A stretch of 7,561 bases of DNA from Campylobacteraceae bacterium. GTDB taxonomy: Bacteria; Campylobacterota; Campylobacteria; Campylobacterales; UBA6016. The stretch spans positions 1-7,561 of the forward strand of contig JAEMQC010000019.1 in NCBI GenBank assembly GCA_022758985.1. The letters are read 5' to 3'. Shown here piece by piece: positions 1 through 5,905 of the stretch; the first letter of the stretch is position 1, and every line of letters starts with the position of its first letter. A model generated the notes under the pieces. That model was given only the letters and a program-made list of their open reading frames with translations, searched no databases and was not told the origin of the DNA. The position numbers were made by a program, and so were the translations under genes.

Positions 1-728
1 ATTACAAACGTTCCATAAGTCAACCCGGCTATAACTCTAATGGCTTCTTCGTACAAAAGTATATTTGGGAAGATTATAGAAAATTCGGCCTCGGACACGG
101 ACACGACCTTGCCGATTTCGATACATACCATAGAGTTAGGGGTCTCAAATGGCCGGTCGTCGACGGCAAAGAGACACAATGGAGATTTAACTCCAAATAT
201 GACCCGTATGCGAAAAAAACCGGCAGAGAGTTTGCGTTTTATGGCGAATTTGGCAAGGTAATTCCAAACGGTACCCTTGCAGGTCCTACTGCGGGAACAA
301 AAGTTGATTTACACAACAAAGCAAAAATATTCGTACACCCATATATGGATCCGCCGGAAGTACCGTCAAAAGAGTATCCGCTATGGCTATGTACTGGAAG
401 GGTACTTGAGCACTGGCATTCAGGCACAATGACTATGAGGGTTCCCGAGCTTTACCGCGCCGTACCTGAAGCGCTATGCTATATGCACCCTGAAACCGCA
501 AAAGAAAAAGGTGTAAAAGACGGCGAACTGGTATGGGTAGAGTCCAGAAGAGGCAAGGTAAAAGCAAGGGTTGATACGAGAGGTAGAAATAGACCTCCTA
601 GAAATCTAGTGTATGTGCCTTGGTTCGACGAAAAAGTATATATCAACAAAGTCTGCCTAGACGCGACTTGCCCGATAAGCAAGCAAACAGACTACAAAAA
701 ATGCGCCGTCAAGGTATATAAAGCATAA
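1..728 (+). CDS. napA: Periplasmic nitrate reductase catalytic subunit NapA, C-terminal part (5' end outside window)
   Basis: This is the last ~241 residues of the Mo-bis-MGD and [4Fe-4S] subunit that reduces nitrate to nitrite in the periplasm. The frame is open from base 3 with no stop to 728, so the gene enters from the left; epsilonproteobacterial NapA is about 920-930 residues, so roughly a quarter is present. The signature of the molybdopterin-dinucleotide-binding domain (LWLCTGRVLEHWHSGTMTMR) is at partial residues 127-146, and the typical NapA tail LDATCPISKQTDYKKCAVKV lies at the end. The Tat signal, the N-terminal Fe-S cluster and the Mo-ligating cysteine are upstream and cannot be checked. 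The stop is 10 bases before napG, consistent with one transcript. An ATG at 345 is internal to this reading frame and is not a gene start. Confidence 0.97.
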   Translation, partial: YKRSISQPGYNSNGFFVQKYIWEDYRKFGLGHGHDLADFDTYHRVRGLKWPVVDGKETQWRFNSKYDPYAKKTGREFAFYGEFGKVIPNGTLAGPTAGTKVDLHNKAKIFVHPYMDPPEVPSKEYPLWLCTGRVLEHWHSGTMTMRVPELYRAVPEALCYMHPETAKEKGVKDGELVWVESRRGKVKARVDTRGRNRPPRNLVYVPWFDEKVYINKVCLDATCPISKQTDYKKCAVKVYKA

Positions 729-738
729 AGAGTAGGTA

Positions 739-1548
739 ATGAGCAGTGAAAAAGTGCCTCTCACCGAGAGGCGAAAATTTATCATCCAGACCCTTCAAGG
801 GGTTGGACTTGCAGCGCTGGGAGCGATAACTTGGAGTGCATATGCTACGCATGCAAAAGCATCGCCGCTTGCGCTCAGGCCTCCGGGAGCGATAACGGAA
901 AAGGACTTTCTGGCTAAATGTATCAGATGCGGGCTATGTGTGGAAGCTTGTCCGTTTGGTACCCTTAAGCTGGCGCGCGCCGAAGACAATGTCGCAATTG
1001 GGACGCCTTATTTTGTTCCAAGAAACATACCTTGCTATATGTGCAAAGATATTCCATGCGTACCGCCTTGTCCGACTGGGGCTCTTGATAGCTCTCTTGT
1101 CAGCAGGGTAGTCGAAAACAACAAAAAACTGGATATCAATATGTCCAAAATGGGTGTGGCCGTCATAGATTCCGACCAGTGCATAGCTTTTTGGGGGATA
1201 CAGTGTGATGCCTGTTACAGAGCATGTCCTCTCCTTGGAAGCGCTATAGTAATCGAGCACACCAGAAACGATAGAACCGGTAAGCACGCTTATTTGGTGC
1301 CTAGGGTTGCGGGTGATATTTGCACGGGGTGTGGACTGTGCGAAAAGGCATGCGTAACAGAAAAGGCTTCAATAAGAGTATTGCCGATTGAAATCGCAAA
1401 AGGAAAAGCCGGTAAAAACTATATAAAAGGCTGGGAAGAAGGCGATGAAGCTAGACTCGGCGAGAAAGAAACCAAAAAAGAGCAACCTATAAAAACCCCG
1501 CAAAGTTCGCAAAAAGCGGTTGACTACCTAAATAGTGGAGGCCTGTGA
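739..1548 (+). CDS. napG: Ferredoxin-type quinol dehydrogenase subunit NapG, Tat-exported
   Basis: NapG is a periplasmic ferredoxin that, with membrane protein NapH, takes electrons from menaquinol and passes them toward NapB/NapA. The 269-residue protein starts with a Tat-type signal: RRKF at residues 11-14, a hydrophobic stretch at about 19-37 and a likely cleavage site after AKA (residue 41). Four cysteine motifs follow: C61-x2-C-x2-C-x3-C71, C99-x2-C-x4-C-x3-C111, C148-x7-C-x2-C-x3-C163 and C195-x2-C-x2-C-x3-C205, as expected for four [4Fe-4S] clusters. The last ~50 residues are charged and lysine/glutamate-rich. The gene follows napA by 10 bases with a modest purine-rich ribosome site, and its TGA overlaps the start of napH. 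The same fold occurs in MauM and NosR-associated ferredoxins, but the position beside napA and napH settles the assignment. Confidence 0.96.
   Translation: MSSEKVPLTERRKFIIQTLQGVGLAALGAITWSAYATHAKASPLALRPPGAITEKDFLAKCIRCGLCVEACPFGTLKLARAEDNVAIGTPYFVPRNIPCYMCKDIPCVPPCPTGALDSSLVSRVVENNKKLDINMSKMGVAVIDSDQCIAFWGIQCDACYRACPLLGSAIVIEHTRNDRTGKHAYLVPRVAGDICTGCGLCEKACVTEKASIRVLPIEIAKGKAGKNYIKGWEEGDEARLGEKETKKEQPIKTPQSSQKAVDYLNSGGL
1537..1541 (+). promoter_or_regulatory. Ribosome binding site of napH
   Basis: GGAGG lies 6 bases before the ATG at 1548 but only 3 bases before an in-frame GTG at 1545, so it favours the ATG as the napH start. It lies inside the end of napG. Confidence 0.7.
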
Positions 1549-2366
1549 TGAATTATTTTTTCAAACATAGGTTTCTAATCGCAAGGCGAACCGTGCAGCT
1601 ATCGATGATTTTATTATACGGTGCGGCGAATTGGTGGGGCATCAAGATATTGGAAGGAAATCTGGGAAGCTCCAAGCTTCTTGGCGCCATTCCTCTATCG
1701 GATCCTTATGCTGTGCTACAGATGAGCGCAGCAGGAGCAATAGTCGGAGTCAATGCGCTAATAGGCGCAGGGATAATAACTCTGTTTTATGCGGTTTTTG
1801 GCGGAAGGGCTTTTTGCTCATACGTTTGTCCCGTAAATATCGTAACGGACGCCGCAAACTATCTAAGACGAATACTTAGATTTGACGAAGCGGAGCGGAA
1901 GGTGTGGATGAGTAGAAATATCCGTTATTGGATTTTGGGGCTTAGCATACCGCTTTCATTTGGCCTTGGCGTCGCAGCTTTCGAGCTTATTAGTCCGATA
2001 GGAATACTAAGCAGAGGGCTTGTTTTTGGGATAGGTTTTGGGGCGGCCGTCATAACGGGCGTCTTCTTGTTTGACCTATTTGCTCTCAAAAACGGCTTTT
2101 GCGGTCATATCTGTCCACTCGGCGGTTTTTATTCGCTAATCGGCAGATTCAGCATCTTTAGAGTGAAGCACGACCAGCAAAAATGCACGCTTTGTATGAA
2201 ATGCGTAAATATCTGTCCGGAGAGACAGGTTCTTTCCATGATAGGCAAAAAAAGCGCTTTCGTTTCAGGCTCCGAGTGTACAAACTGCGGCAGATGTGTC
2301 GAAGTTTGCAATGACGATGCCTTAAATTTTAATTTTAGAGCCTTCAAACAAGATAACAAGGAGTAA
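1548..2366 (+). CDS. napH: Membrane quinol dehydrogenase subunit NapH
   Basis: NapH is the inner-membrane partner of NapG and oxidises menaquinol. The 272-residue protein has four hydrophobic segments, at about residues 16-35, 61-84, 128-148 and 157-178. Two C-x3-C-P motifs typical of NapH/NosR/CcoG-like proteins are at residues 90-95 (FCSYVCP) and 185-190 (FCGHICP). Two [4Fe-4S] motifs occupy the cytoplasmic C-terminal part: C213-x2-C-x2-C-x3-C223-P and C244-x2-C-x2-C-x3-C254. The TGA of napG and the ATG share one base (TGATG), so translation is probably coupled. An in-frame GTG one codon earlier (1545) is possible but is too close to the ribosome site. With no napC among these genes, NapGH is the likely sole quinol-oxidising route to NapB/NapA, as known for related Campylobacterota. 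Confidence 0.96.
   Translation: MNYFFKHRFLIARRTVQLSMILLYGAANWWGIKILEGNLGSSKLLGAIPLSDPYAVLQMSAAGAIVGVNALIGAGIITLFYAVFGGRAFCSYVCPVNIVTDAANYLRRILRFDEAERKVWMSRNIRYWILGLSIPLSFGLGVAAFELISPIGILSRGLVFGIGFGAAVITGVFLFDLFALKNGFCGHICPLGGFYSLIGRFSIFRVKHDQQKCTLCMKCVNICPERQVLSMIGKKSAFVSGSECTNCGRCVEVCNDDALNFNFRAFKQDNKE
2358..2363 (+). promoter_or_regulatory. Ribosome binding site of napB
   Basis: AAGGAG overlaps the last codons of napH and ends 6 bases before the napB ATG at 2370, which is near-ideal spacing. Confidence 0.75.
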
Positions 2367-2369
2367 GTC

Positions 2370-2957
2370 ATGAAAAGAAGTACGGCTATTTTTTCGATTC
2401 TAATTGCCGTAGGCGCTGCAGCATTGCTGATGGGCGCAAAAGCTGACGCAACGGTCAGCGACGACAAACTGGGTCTTGCTAAAGTAAGCGTAGAGGCCGA
2501 TAGCGCCCTCAAGACGGAGGCGTTTTCATATCAAGGCAAAGGCCCTGGTGAAAACAACAAGAGAATACCGAGAGCATACGACAATGCTCCGCCGATGATA
2601 CCGCACGATATCAGTGCATTCGGCGAAATAACCAAAGATAGCAATGCATGTATCGGATGCCATATGCCGGAAGCTGCAAAGGCCGTTGGCGCGATAGCGG
2701 TTCCGCCTACGCATCTAACAAACCTAAGAACAAATACGGATCTCAAAGGTGAGTTATACCAAGGCAGATACAACTGCACACAGTGCCATGCCCCGCAAGC
2801 CGTTCTTGACCCTGTGGTTATGAATAGATTTAAAGGTGCATTCAAGAAAAAAACCGGCGGCGAATACAAAAGCAATCTGGCAGATACGATTAGAGAAGGT
2901 GTCGTAATAGACAACAAAGGCCAACAAGACCTAACACAAGAAGGTATATCATACTAA
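2370..2957 (+). CDS. napB: Dihaem c-type cytochrome subunit NapB
   Basis: NapB is the small periplasmic dihaem electron-transfer subunit that docks with NapA. The 195-residue protein starts with a Sec signal peptide (positive KR at 2-3, hydrophobic core at about 5-21, likely cleavage near the AKADA stretch at 23-27). Two CxxCH haem-binding motifs are present, C94-I-G-C-H98 and C136-T-Q-C-H140. Upstream histidines H79 (in MIPHDI) and H115 (in PPTHLT) sit where NapB supplies the distal axial ligands, so both haems should be bis-histidine coordinated. These landmarks match the family in order and spacing. The gene begins 4 bases after the napH stop. It needs the cytochrome c maturation system, which is not encoded here. 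Confidence 0.96.
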   Translation: MKRSTAIFSILIAVGAAALLMGAKADATVSDDKLGLAKVSVEADSALKTEAFSYQGKGPGENNKRIPRAYDNAPPMIPHDISAFGEITKDSNACIGCHMPEAAKAVGAIAVPPTHLTNLRTNTDLKGELYQGRYNCTQCHAPQAVLDPVVMNRFKGAFKKKTGGEYKSNLADTIREGVVIDNKGQQDLTQEGISY

Positions 2958-2958
2958 G

Positions 2959-3453
2959 ATGACAAGCAGAAGGGATTTTTTCGGACGCCTAACCGGTCTA
3001 GCCAAGCAGAAAAAAGAGGAGGAGCGTTTTTTTCCTTTCGCTCCTTTCTTTGATGCTTCAAAAGCCGATATATGCGTAGTCTGTGAAAATCCGACCTGCG
3101 TAGCGTCTTGCCCCGAGGAAATAATCAAAAAAGGCGATAAAGAGCCGCCTAAACTTGATTTTTCAAAACGAGGATGTACATTTTGCGCAGATTGCGCTTC
3201 GTCATGTTCCGATGGCGTATTTGCGCCGACGAACGGTAGCGGTATTAGTGCCTTGATAGAGATAGACCCTAGCGGCTGTCTCGCATGGCACAACACCATA
3301 TGTAAGAGTTGTTTTGACCCGTGCCTCGATAATGCGATAGATTTTTCCGGGCTTTTTTACCCCTCCATAATCCCTGAAAAATGTACCGCATGCGGTTTTT
3401 GCATCGGCGTATGCCCTGCAAATGCGATAACGCTCCAAAGGAACTTACCATGA
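2959..3453 (+). CDS. napF: Cytoplasmic ferredoxin-type protein NapF
   Basis: NapF is a cytoplasmic iron-sulfur protein implicated in maturing or protecting NapA before its Tat export. This copy has 164 residues, the same length as the E. coli protein, and the same four-motif order: C39-x2-C-x4-C-x3-C51, C73-x2-C-x2-C-x3-C83, C107-x7-C-x2-C-x3-C122 and C142-x2-C-x2-C-x3-C152. The N-terminus TSRRDFFGRL resembles other NapF proteins; it contains two arginines but no hydrophobic stretch follows, so it is not a working Tat signal. The first motif is wider (x4) than in E. coli. The ATG is one base after the napB stop and its ribosome site (AGAAGGT, ending near 2945) is rather distant. The stop overlaps the napL start as ATGA. 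C. jejuni lacks this gene in its nap operon; Wolinella has it. Confidence 0.92.
   Translation: MTSRRDFFGRLTGLAKQKKEEERFFPFAPFFDASKADICVVCENPTCVASCPEEIIKKGDKEPPKLDFSKRGCTFCADCASSCSDGVFAPTNGSGISALIEIDPSGCLAWHNTICKSCFDPCLDNAIDFSGLFYPSIIPEKCTACGFCIGVCPANAITLQRNLP
3438..3442 (+). promoter_or_regulatory. Ribosome binding site of napL
   Basis: AAGGA within the end of napF lies 7 bases before the ATG at 3450. It supports that ATG, which is followed directly by a signal peptide, over an in-frame ATG at 3381 that lies deep inside napF. Confidence 0.75.
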
Positions 3454-4376
3454 AATTATTGTTTGCCCTCCTCTCTATCGCTATCCTGTCGTTCGGCGCA
3501 GATTTGAAGCCCAAAAAAATCGTCAAACTAGACTCGCCTGCGCTAGACCTTGTGGTAAAAAACTCCAAACTATATGCATCTAGCGAAAAAGGCGACATCT
3601 ACGAGATAAGCCAAAAAACTAAGAAATTGTACACTCTGCCGCAAGCGATAACACCTGGCGGCACGAAGGGCGCACAAAAAGCTATGACGCTAGATATAGC
3701 CTCAAACGGCGCAGTGGCGGTCGGAGCGGAAGACGGCTTTTTGTATCTCTCGCAAGGCAATGCTCTTGTAAAAAGCGGATTTTCTACAACATCGATAATC
3801 AAAAAAATATCTTTTGTATCGGACAATCTGATATTAATAGGTCTAGTTAGTAGTCAGATTATATTGTTTGATGCCGCCAAAAACAAAACCTTGTACTCAG
3901 TGCAAGCCGGAACTTCCCCATTTAGCGATTTAGCCCTATCTAAAGACAAAAAGACGGCGGCAATAGGAGGCGAAGCCGGAACGGTATATCTGCTCGACAT
4001 TCCAAGCGGCAAAATCAAAAAAGCGTACAAAAACGTCAACCTCGACAATATCTACAAAATAGATTACCAATCCGGAATCATAATCACGGCGGGACAAGAC
4101 AGAAAAGCAACCGTTATGACCGATAGCGGGATTATCAAGGCAAAATTTGACGGTGAGTTTTTGATATATGCCGCAGCCCTAAATCCATCGGCTACAAAAG
4201 CCGCCGTTGCCACAAAAGAGCAAAATGACATAGAGATATTCGATATCTCGTCAAAAACAAAAATAGCGGTCGCCAAAGGGCTTTCATCGACGCTAAATAG
4301 AATAGTTTTTTTGAATGAAAACGAGTTTGCGGCCTGTGCCGACGAAAATAGAATCTTAATCTGGGGGATAAAATGA
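3450..4376 (+). CDS. napL: NapL, exported seven-repeat beta-propeller protein of the nap operon
   Basis: NapL is found in nap operons of Campylobacterota; its exact role is not established, and it is thought to be periplasmic. The 308-residue protein begins with a short Sec signal (K2, hydrophobic core 3-15, likely cleavage after FGA at 17). The mature part can be read as seven similar units, each with a small/hydrophobic strand, a glycine or acidic turn and a second strand such as VYLLDIPSGK, IEIFDISSKT or ILIWGIK. They lie at about residues 41-57, 88-103, 127-145, 169-187, 209-227, 249-270 and 291-308. That count fits one seven-bladed WD40-like propeller. No haem, metal or cysteine-pair motif is visible; the only cysteine in the mature protein is C296. 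It overlaps napF by ATGA and napD by ATGA. Identification rests on the fold pattern plus position. Confidence 0.88.
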   Translation: MKLLFALLSIAILSFGADLKPKKIVKLDSPALDLVVKNSKLYASSEKGDIYEISQKTKKLYTLPQAITPGGTKGAQKAMTLDIASNGAVAVGAEDGFLYLSQGNALVKSGFSTTSIIKKISFVSDNLILIGLVSSQIILFDAAKNKTLYSVQAGTSPFSDLALSKDKKTAAIGGEAGTVYLLDIPSGKIKKAYKNVNLDNIYKIDYQSGIIITAGQDRKATVMTDSGIIKAKFDGEFLIYAAALNPSATKAAVATKEQNDIEIFDISSKTKIAVAKGLSSTLNRIVFLNENEFAACADENRILIWGIK

Positions 4377-4717
4377 ATATATCAAGCGTAGTGGTAAAGT
4401 GTGCGCCTAAATTTTTAAAAGACGTACTGGATTCTCTGGAAAAAAGCGGTGTCTGCGAAGTCTATCAATACGATGAGGACGGTAGAATAATAGTAATCAT
4501 AGAGGGTGAGAGTACCGAAAAAGAGAGTGAAAAACTATCTAAAATACAAGCCATGGCGCATGTGCTAAGCGCGGAGATGGTGTATGCTTATTCCGAGAGC
4601 GAGTTTGCCGCAACACAGGGGCAGTTTGACAAAGTATCAAGCTCTCTTATTGAAAACCTAAATTCGGATATGCCGGCGGAAGATATAGTTTACCGCGGAC
4701 ATTTGAAGGATAAGTGA
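4373..4717 (+). CDS. napD: NapD, chaperone for the NapA Tat signal peptide
   Basis: NapD is a small cytoplasmic protein that binds the twin-arginine signal of NapA and holds back export until the molybdenum cofactor is inserted. Residues 2-78 align by eye with E. coli NapD: SSVVVKC as first strand, GVCEVYQYDEDGRIIVIIEG as the central hairpin, and HVLSAEMVYAY near the end of the domain, giving the expected ferredoxin-like fold. At 114 residues it is longer than the ~87-residue E. coli protein, with about 35 extra residues at the C-terminus (79-114), partly hydrophilic. The start overlaps the napL stop as ATGA with a GGGGGA ribosome site 4 bases before it. Its stop is overlapped by the next gene, so the transcript continues. 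Confidence 0.93.
   Translation: MNISSVVVKCAPKFLKDVLDSLEKSGVCEVYQYDEDGRIIVIIEGESTEKESEKLSKIQAMAHVLSAEMVYAYSESEFAATQGQFDKVSSSLIENLNSDMPAEDIVYRGHLKDK
4706..4710 (+). promoter_or_regulatory. Ribosome binding site of the PAS gene
   Basis: AAGGA inside the end of napD is 6 bases before the ATG at 4717 and only 3 before an in-frame GTG at 4714, so it favours the ATG. Confidence 0.65.
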
Positions 4718-5262
4718 TGCTTGGGCCAAAGCCGATAGAAATAGAGGTTCCAAGCGAAGGTCCGATAGTCTCACACACCGATTTGCGGGGAATTATCACA
4801 TATGCAAACGATACTTTCCAGACGATAAGCGGCTACGCAGGAGCGGAACTAATAGGCAAACCGCACAACATACTAAGACACCCCGATATGCCCTCCTCTC
4901 TTTTTGAAAATCTGTGGGATACTATAAAAAACGGTAGAATGTGGAGCGGATACGTTAAAAACAAAACAAAAAACGGCGGTTATTATTGGGTGTATGCACA
5001 GGTCTCCTCTTTATTTGACGCCGACGGCACGCACGTAGGGTATAAGTCACTCAGACAAGCGGTACCAAAGGCAAAGCGCAATGAACTGGAAGAGTCGTAT
5101 ATCACGCTCAAAGAGATTGAAGAGGGAAAAATGAAGCTTAATATATGGGTTGACAGGCTAGCTCTTTCAAGGCTGCTTGACGAGTCTTTATATCAAGTAT
5201 CAACATTTGAAAAAAAACTAGAAGAAATACTGAGAACATACGAATCGAATGGCCGATCTTGA
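4717..5262 (+). CDS. Stand-alone Aer/CetB-type PAS protein, probably FAD-binding redox sensor
   Basis: This 181-residue soluble protein has one PAS domain (about residues 17-120) and a mostly helical, charged tail with no membrane segment, HAMP, kinase or chemoreceptor domain. The PAS core closely follows that of E. coli Aer: TDLRGIITYANDTF at 21-34, PHNILRHPDMP at 49-59, MWSGYVKNKTKNG at 75-87 and YYWV at 89-92. N31, R54, H55 and D57 match Aer N34, R57, H58 and D60; the last three are linked to FAD binding, so a flavin cofactor is likely. CetB of Campylobacter, which works with membrane partner CetA in energy taxis, has the same single-PAS layout. The ATG overlaps the napD stop by one base (TGATG), so it should be made with the nitrate reductase. 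Whether it serves chemotaxis or gene control is inference; the next two genes suggest a local sensory module. Confidence 0.88.
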   Translation: MLGPKPIEIEVPSEGPIVSHTDLRGIITYANDTFQTISGYAGAELIGKPHNILRHPDMPSSLFENLWDTIKNGRMWSGYVKNKTKNGGYYWVYAQVSSLFDADGTHVGYKSLRQAVPKAKRNELEESYITLKEIEEGKMKLNIWVDRLALSRLLDESLYQVSTFEKKLEEILRTYESNGRS

Positions 5263-5905
5263 AAAGCTAATTTCAAATCTCGAACAGTTCAAAAGGCTTG
5301 AACCTAGGGAGCTAGAGCTTATAACGGCGCAAAGTATCGTAAAAAACTTTTCAGAAAATGAAATACTATTTTTTGAAGAAGAATATACGCCGTATTGGTA
5401 TTTTGTCGCTGAGGGCAGACTAAAGGCGTACAAAACCGATAAGAGCGAGCATAACGTATCGCTATGTAGCCTTGAGACGGGAATGGCAATCAACGACATT
5501 AGGGTCGCGAAAAGCGGATATGAAGCTACAATGTTTGCCACGATAGAGGGCATAAGCAAAGGCGCATTGGTCGGCATTAGAGTCGATTCGCTTCCGCTTT
5601 TGTTTGCACAGATACCGAAGTTGCCGCTAATTTGCCTACACGGCGCGCTATCAAGCGTAGAGCGTTATCAGAGGGCATTTTTTAGTGGTATGATACTTGA
5701 CGGTACCGGCAAAGTAGCATTTATGCTAGCTAATGATATCGAGCGCTTTAATGCTATGAAAAAACAGGATATCGCCGCCATGCTAAATATCCAGCCCGAG
5801 ACGCTCTCTAGGATACTGGGTAAGCTTGCCAGAAAAGGTGTAATAGAGCAAGATTCCAACATAAAAGTGCTTGATATGAAAAGCCTGAAAGAGTTTTATG
5901 AATAA
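5249..5905 (+). CDS. Crp/Fnr-family transcriptional regulator
   Basis: This 218-residue protein has the Crp/Fnr plan: an N-terminal cupin-like sensor domain (about residues 10-110, with WYFVAEGRLKAYK at 50-62), a dimerisation helix (about 113-145) and a C-terminal winged helix (about 150-208). The helix-turn-helix reads KKQDIAAMLNIQPETLSRIL (171-190). E184, S187 and R188 in the recognition helix give the E-x-x-S-R pattern of FNR rather than the R-E-x-x-x-R pattern of CRP. Only two cysteines (C73, C129) are present, so no FNR [4Fe-4S] cluster is expected, and the cAMP-contacting G-E...R-x-A cassette is not evident around residues 78-100. It thus resembles the Nss/Dnr-like regulators of nitrogen-oxide metabolism in Campylobacterota; ligand and operator are unknown. 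It overlaps the PAS gene by 14 bases and the next gene by 8 bases. Control of nap itself is a likely but unproven role. Confidence 0.9.
   Translation: MADLEKLISNLEQFKRLEPRELELITAQSIVKNFSENEILFFEEEYTPYWYFVAEGRLKAYKTDKSEHNVSLCSLETGMAINDIRVAKSGYEATMFATIEGISKGALVGIRVDSLPLLFAQIPKLPLICLHGALSSVERYQRAFFSGMILDGTGKVAFMLANDIERFNAMKKQDIAAMLNIQPETLSRILGKLARKGVIEQDSNIKVLDMKSLKEFYE

Noticed and set aside
40..261. Open reading frame of 73 codons near the left edge
   Set aside because: It is out of frame with the clearly coding NapA sequence, which is open from base 3, and its product has no recognisable features.
837..855. Inverted repeat TGCAT / ATGCA in the napG signal region
   Set aside because: Only 5 base pairs with a 9-base loop inside a coding sequence; too weak to support a regulatory hairpin.
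819..896. 12-base direct repeat GGGAGCGATAAC at 819-830 and 885-896
   Set aside because: Both copies encode Gly-Ala-Ile-Thr in frame in NapG; two short copies within a gene look like coincidence.
1545..1547. GTG start for napH
   Set aside because: The ribosome site is only 3 bases away; the ATG one codon later has normal spacing. The same logic excludes the GTG at 4714 for the PAS gene.
3049..3062. Palindrome TTTGATGCTTCAAA resembling an FNR box
   Set aside because: The gap between TTGA and TCAA is 4 rather than 6 bases, and it lies inside napF with no start nearby to regulate.
3381..3449. Upstream in-frame ATG extending NapL by 23 residues
   Set aside because: The extension overlaps the last Fe-S motif of napF in another frame. 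The ATG at 3450 has a ribosome site and a proper signal peptide right behind it.
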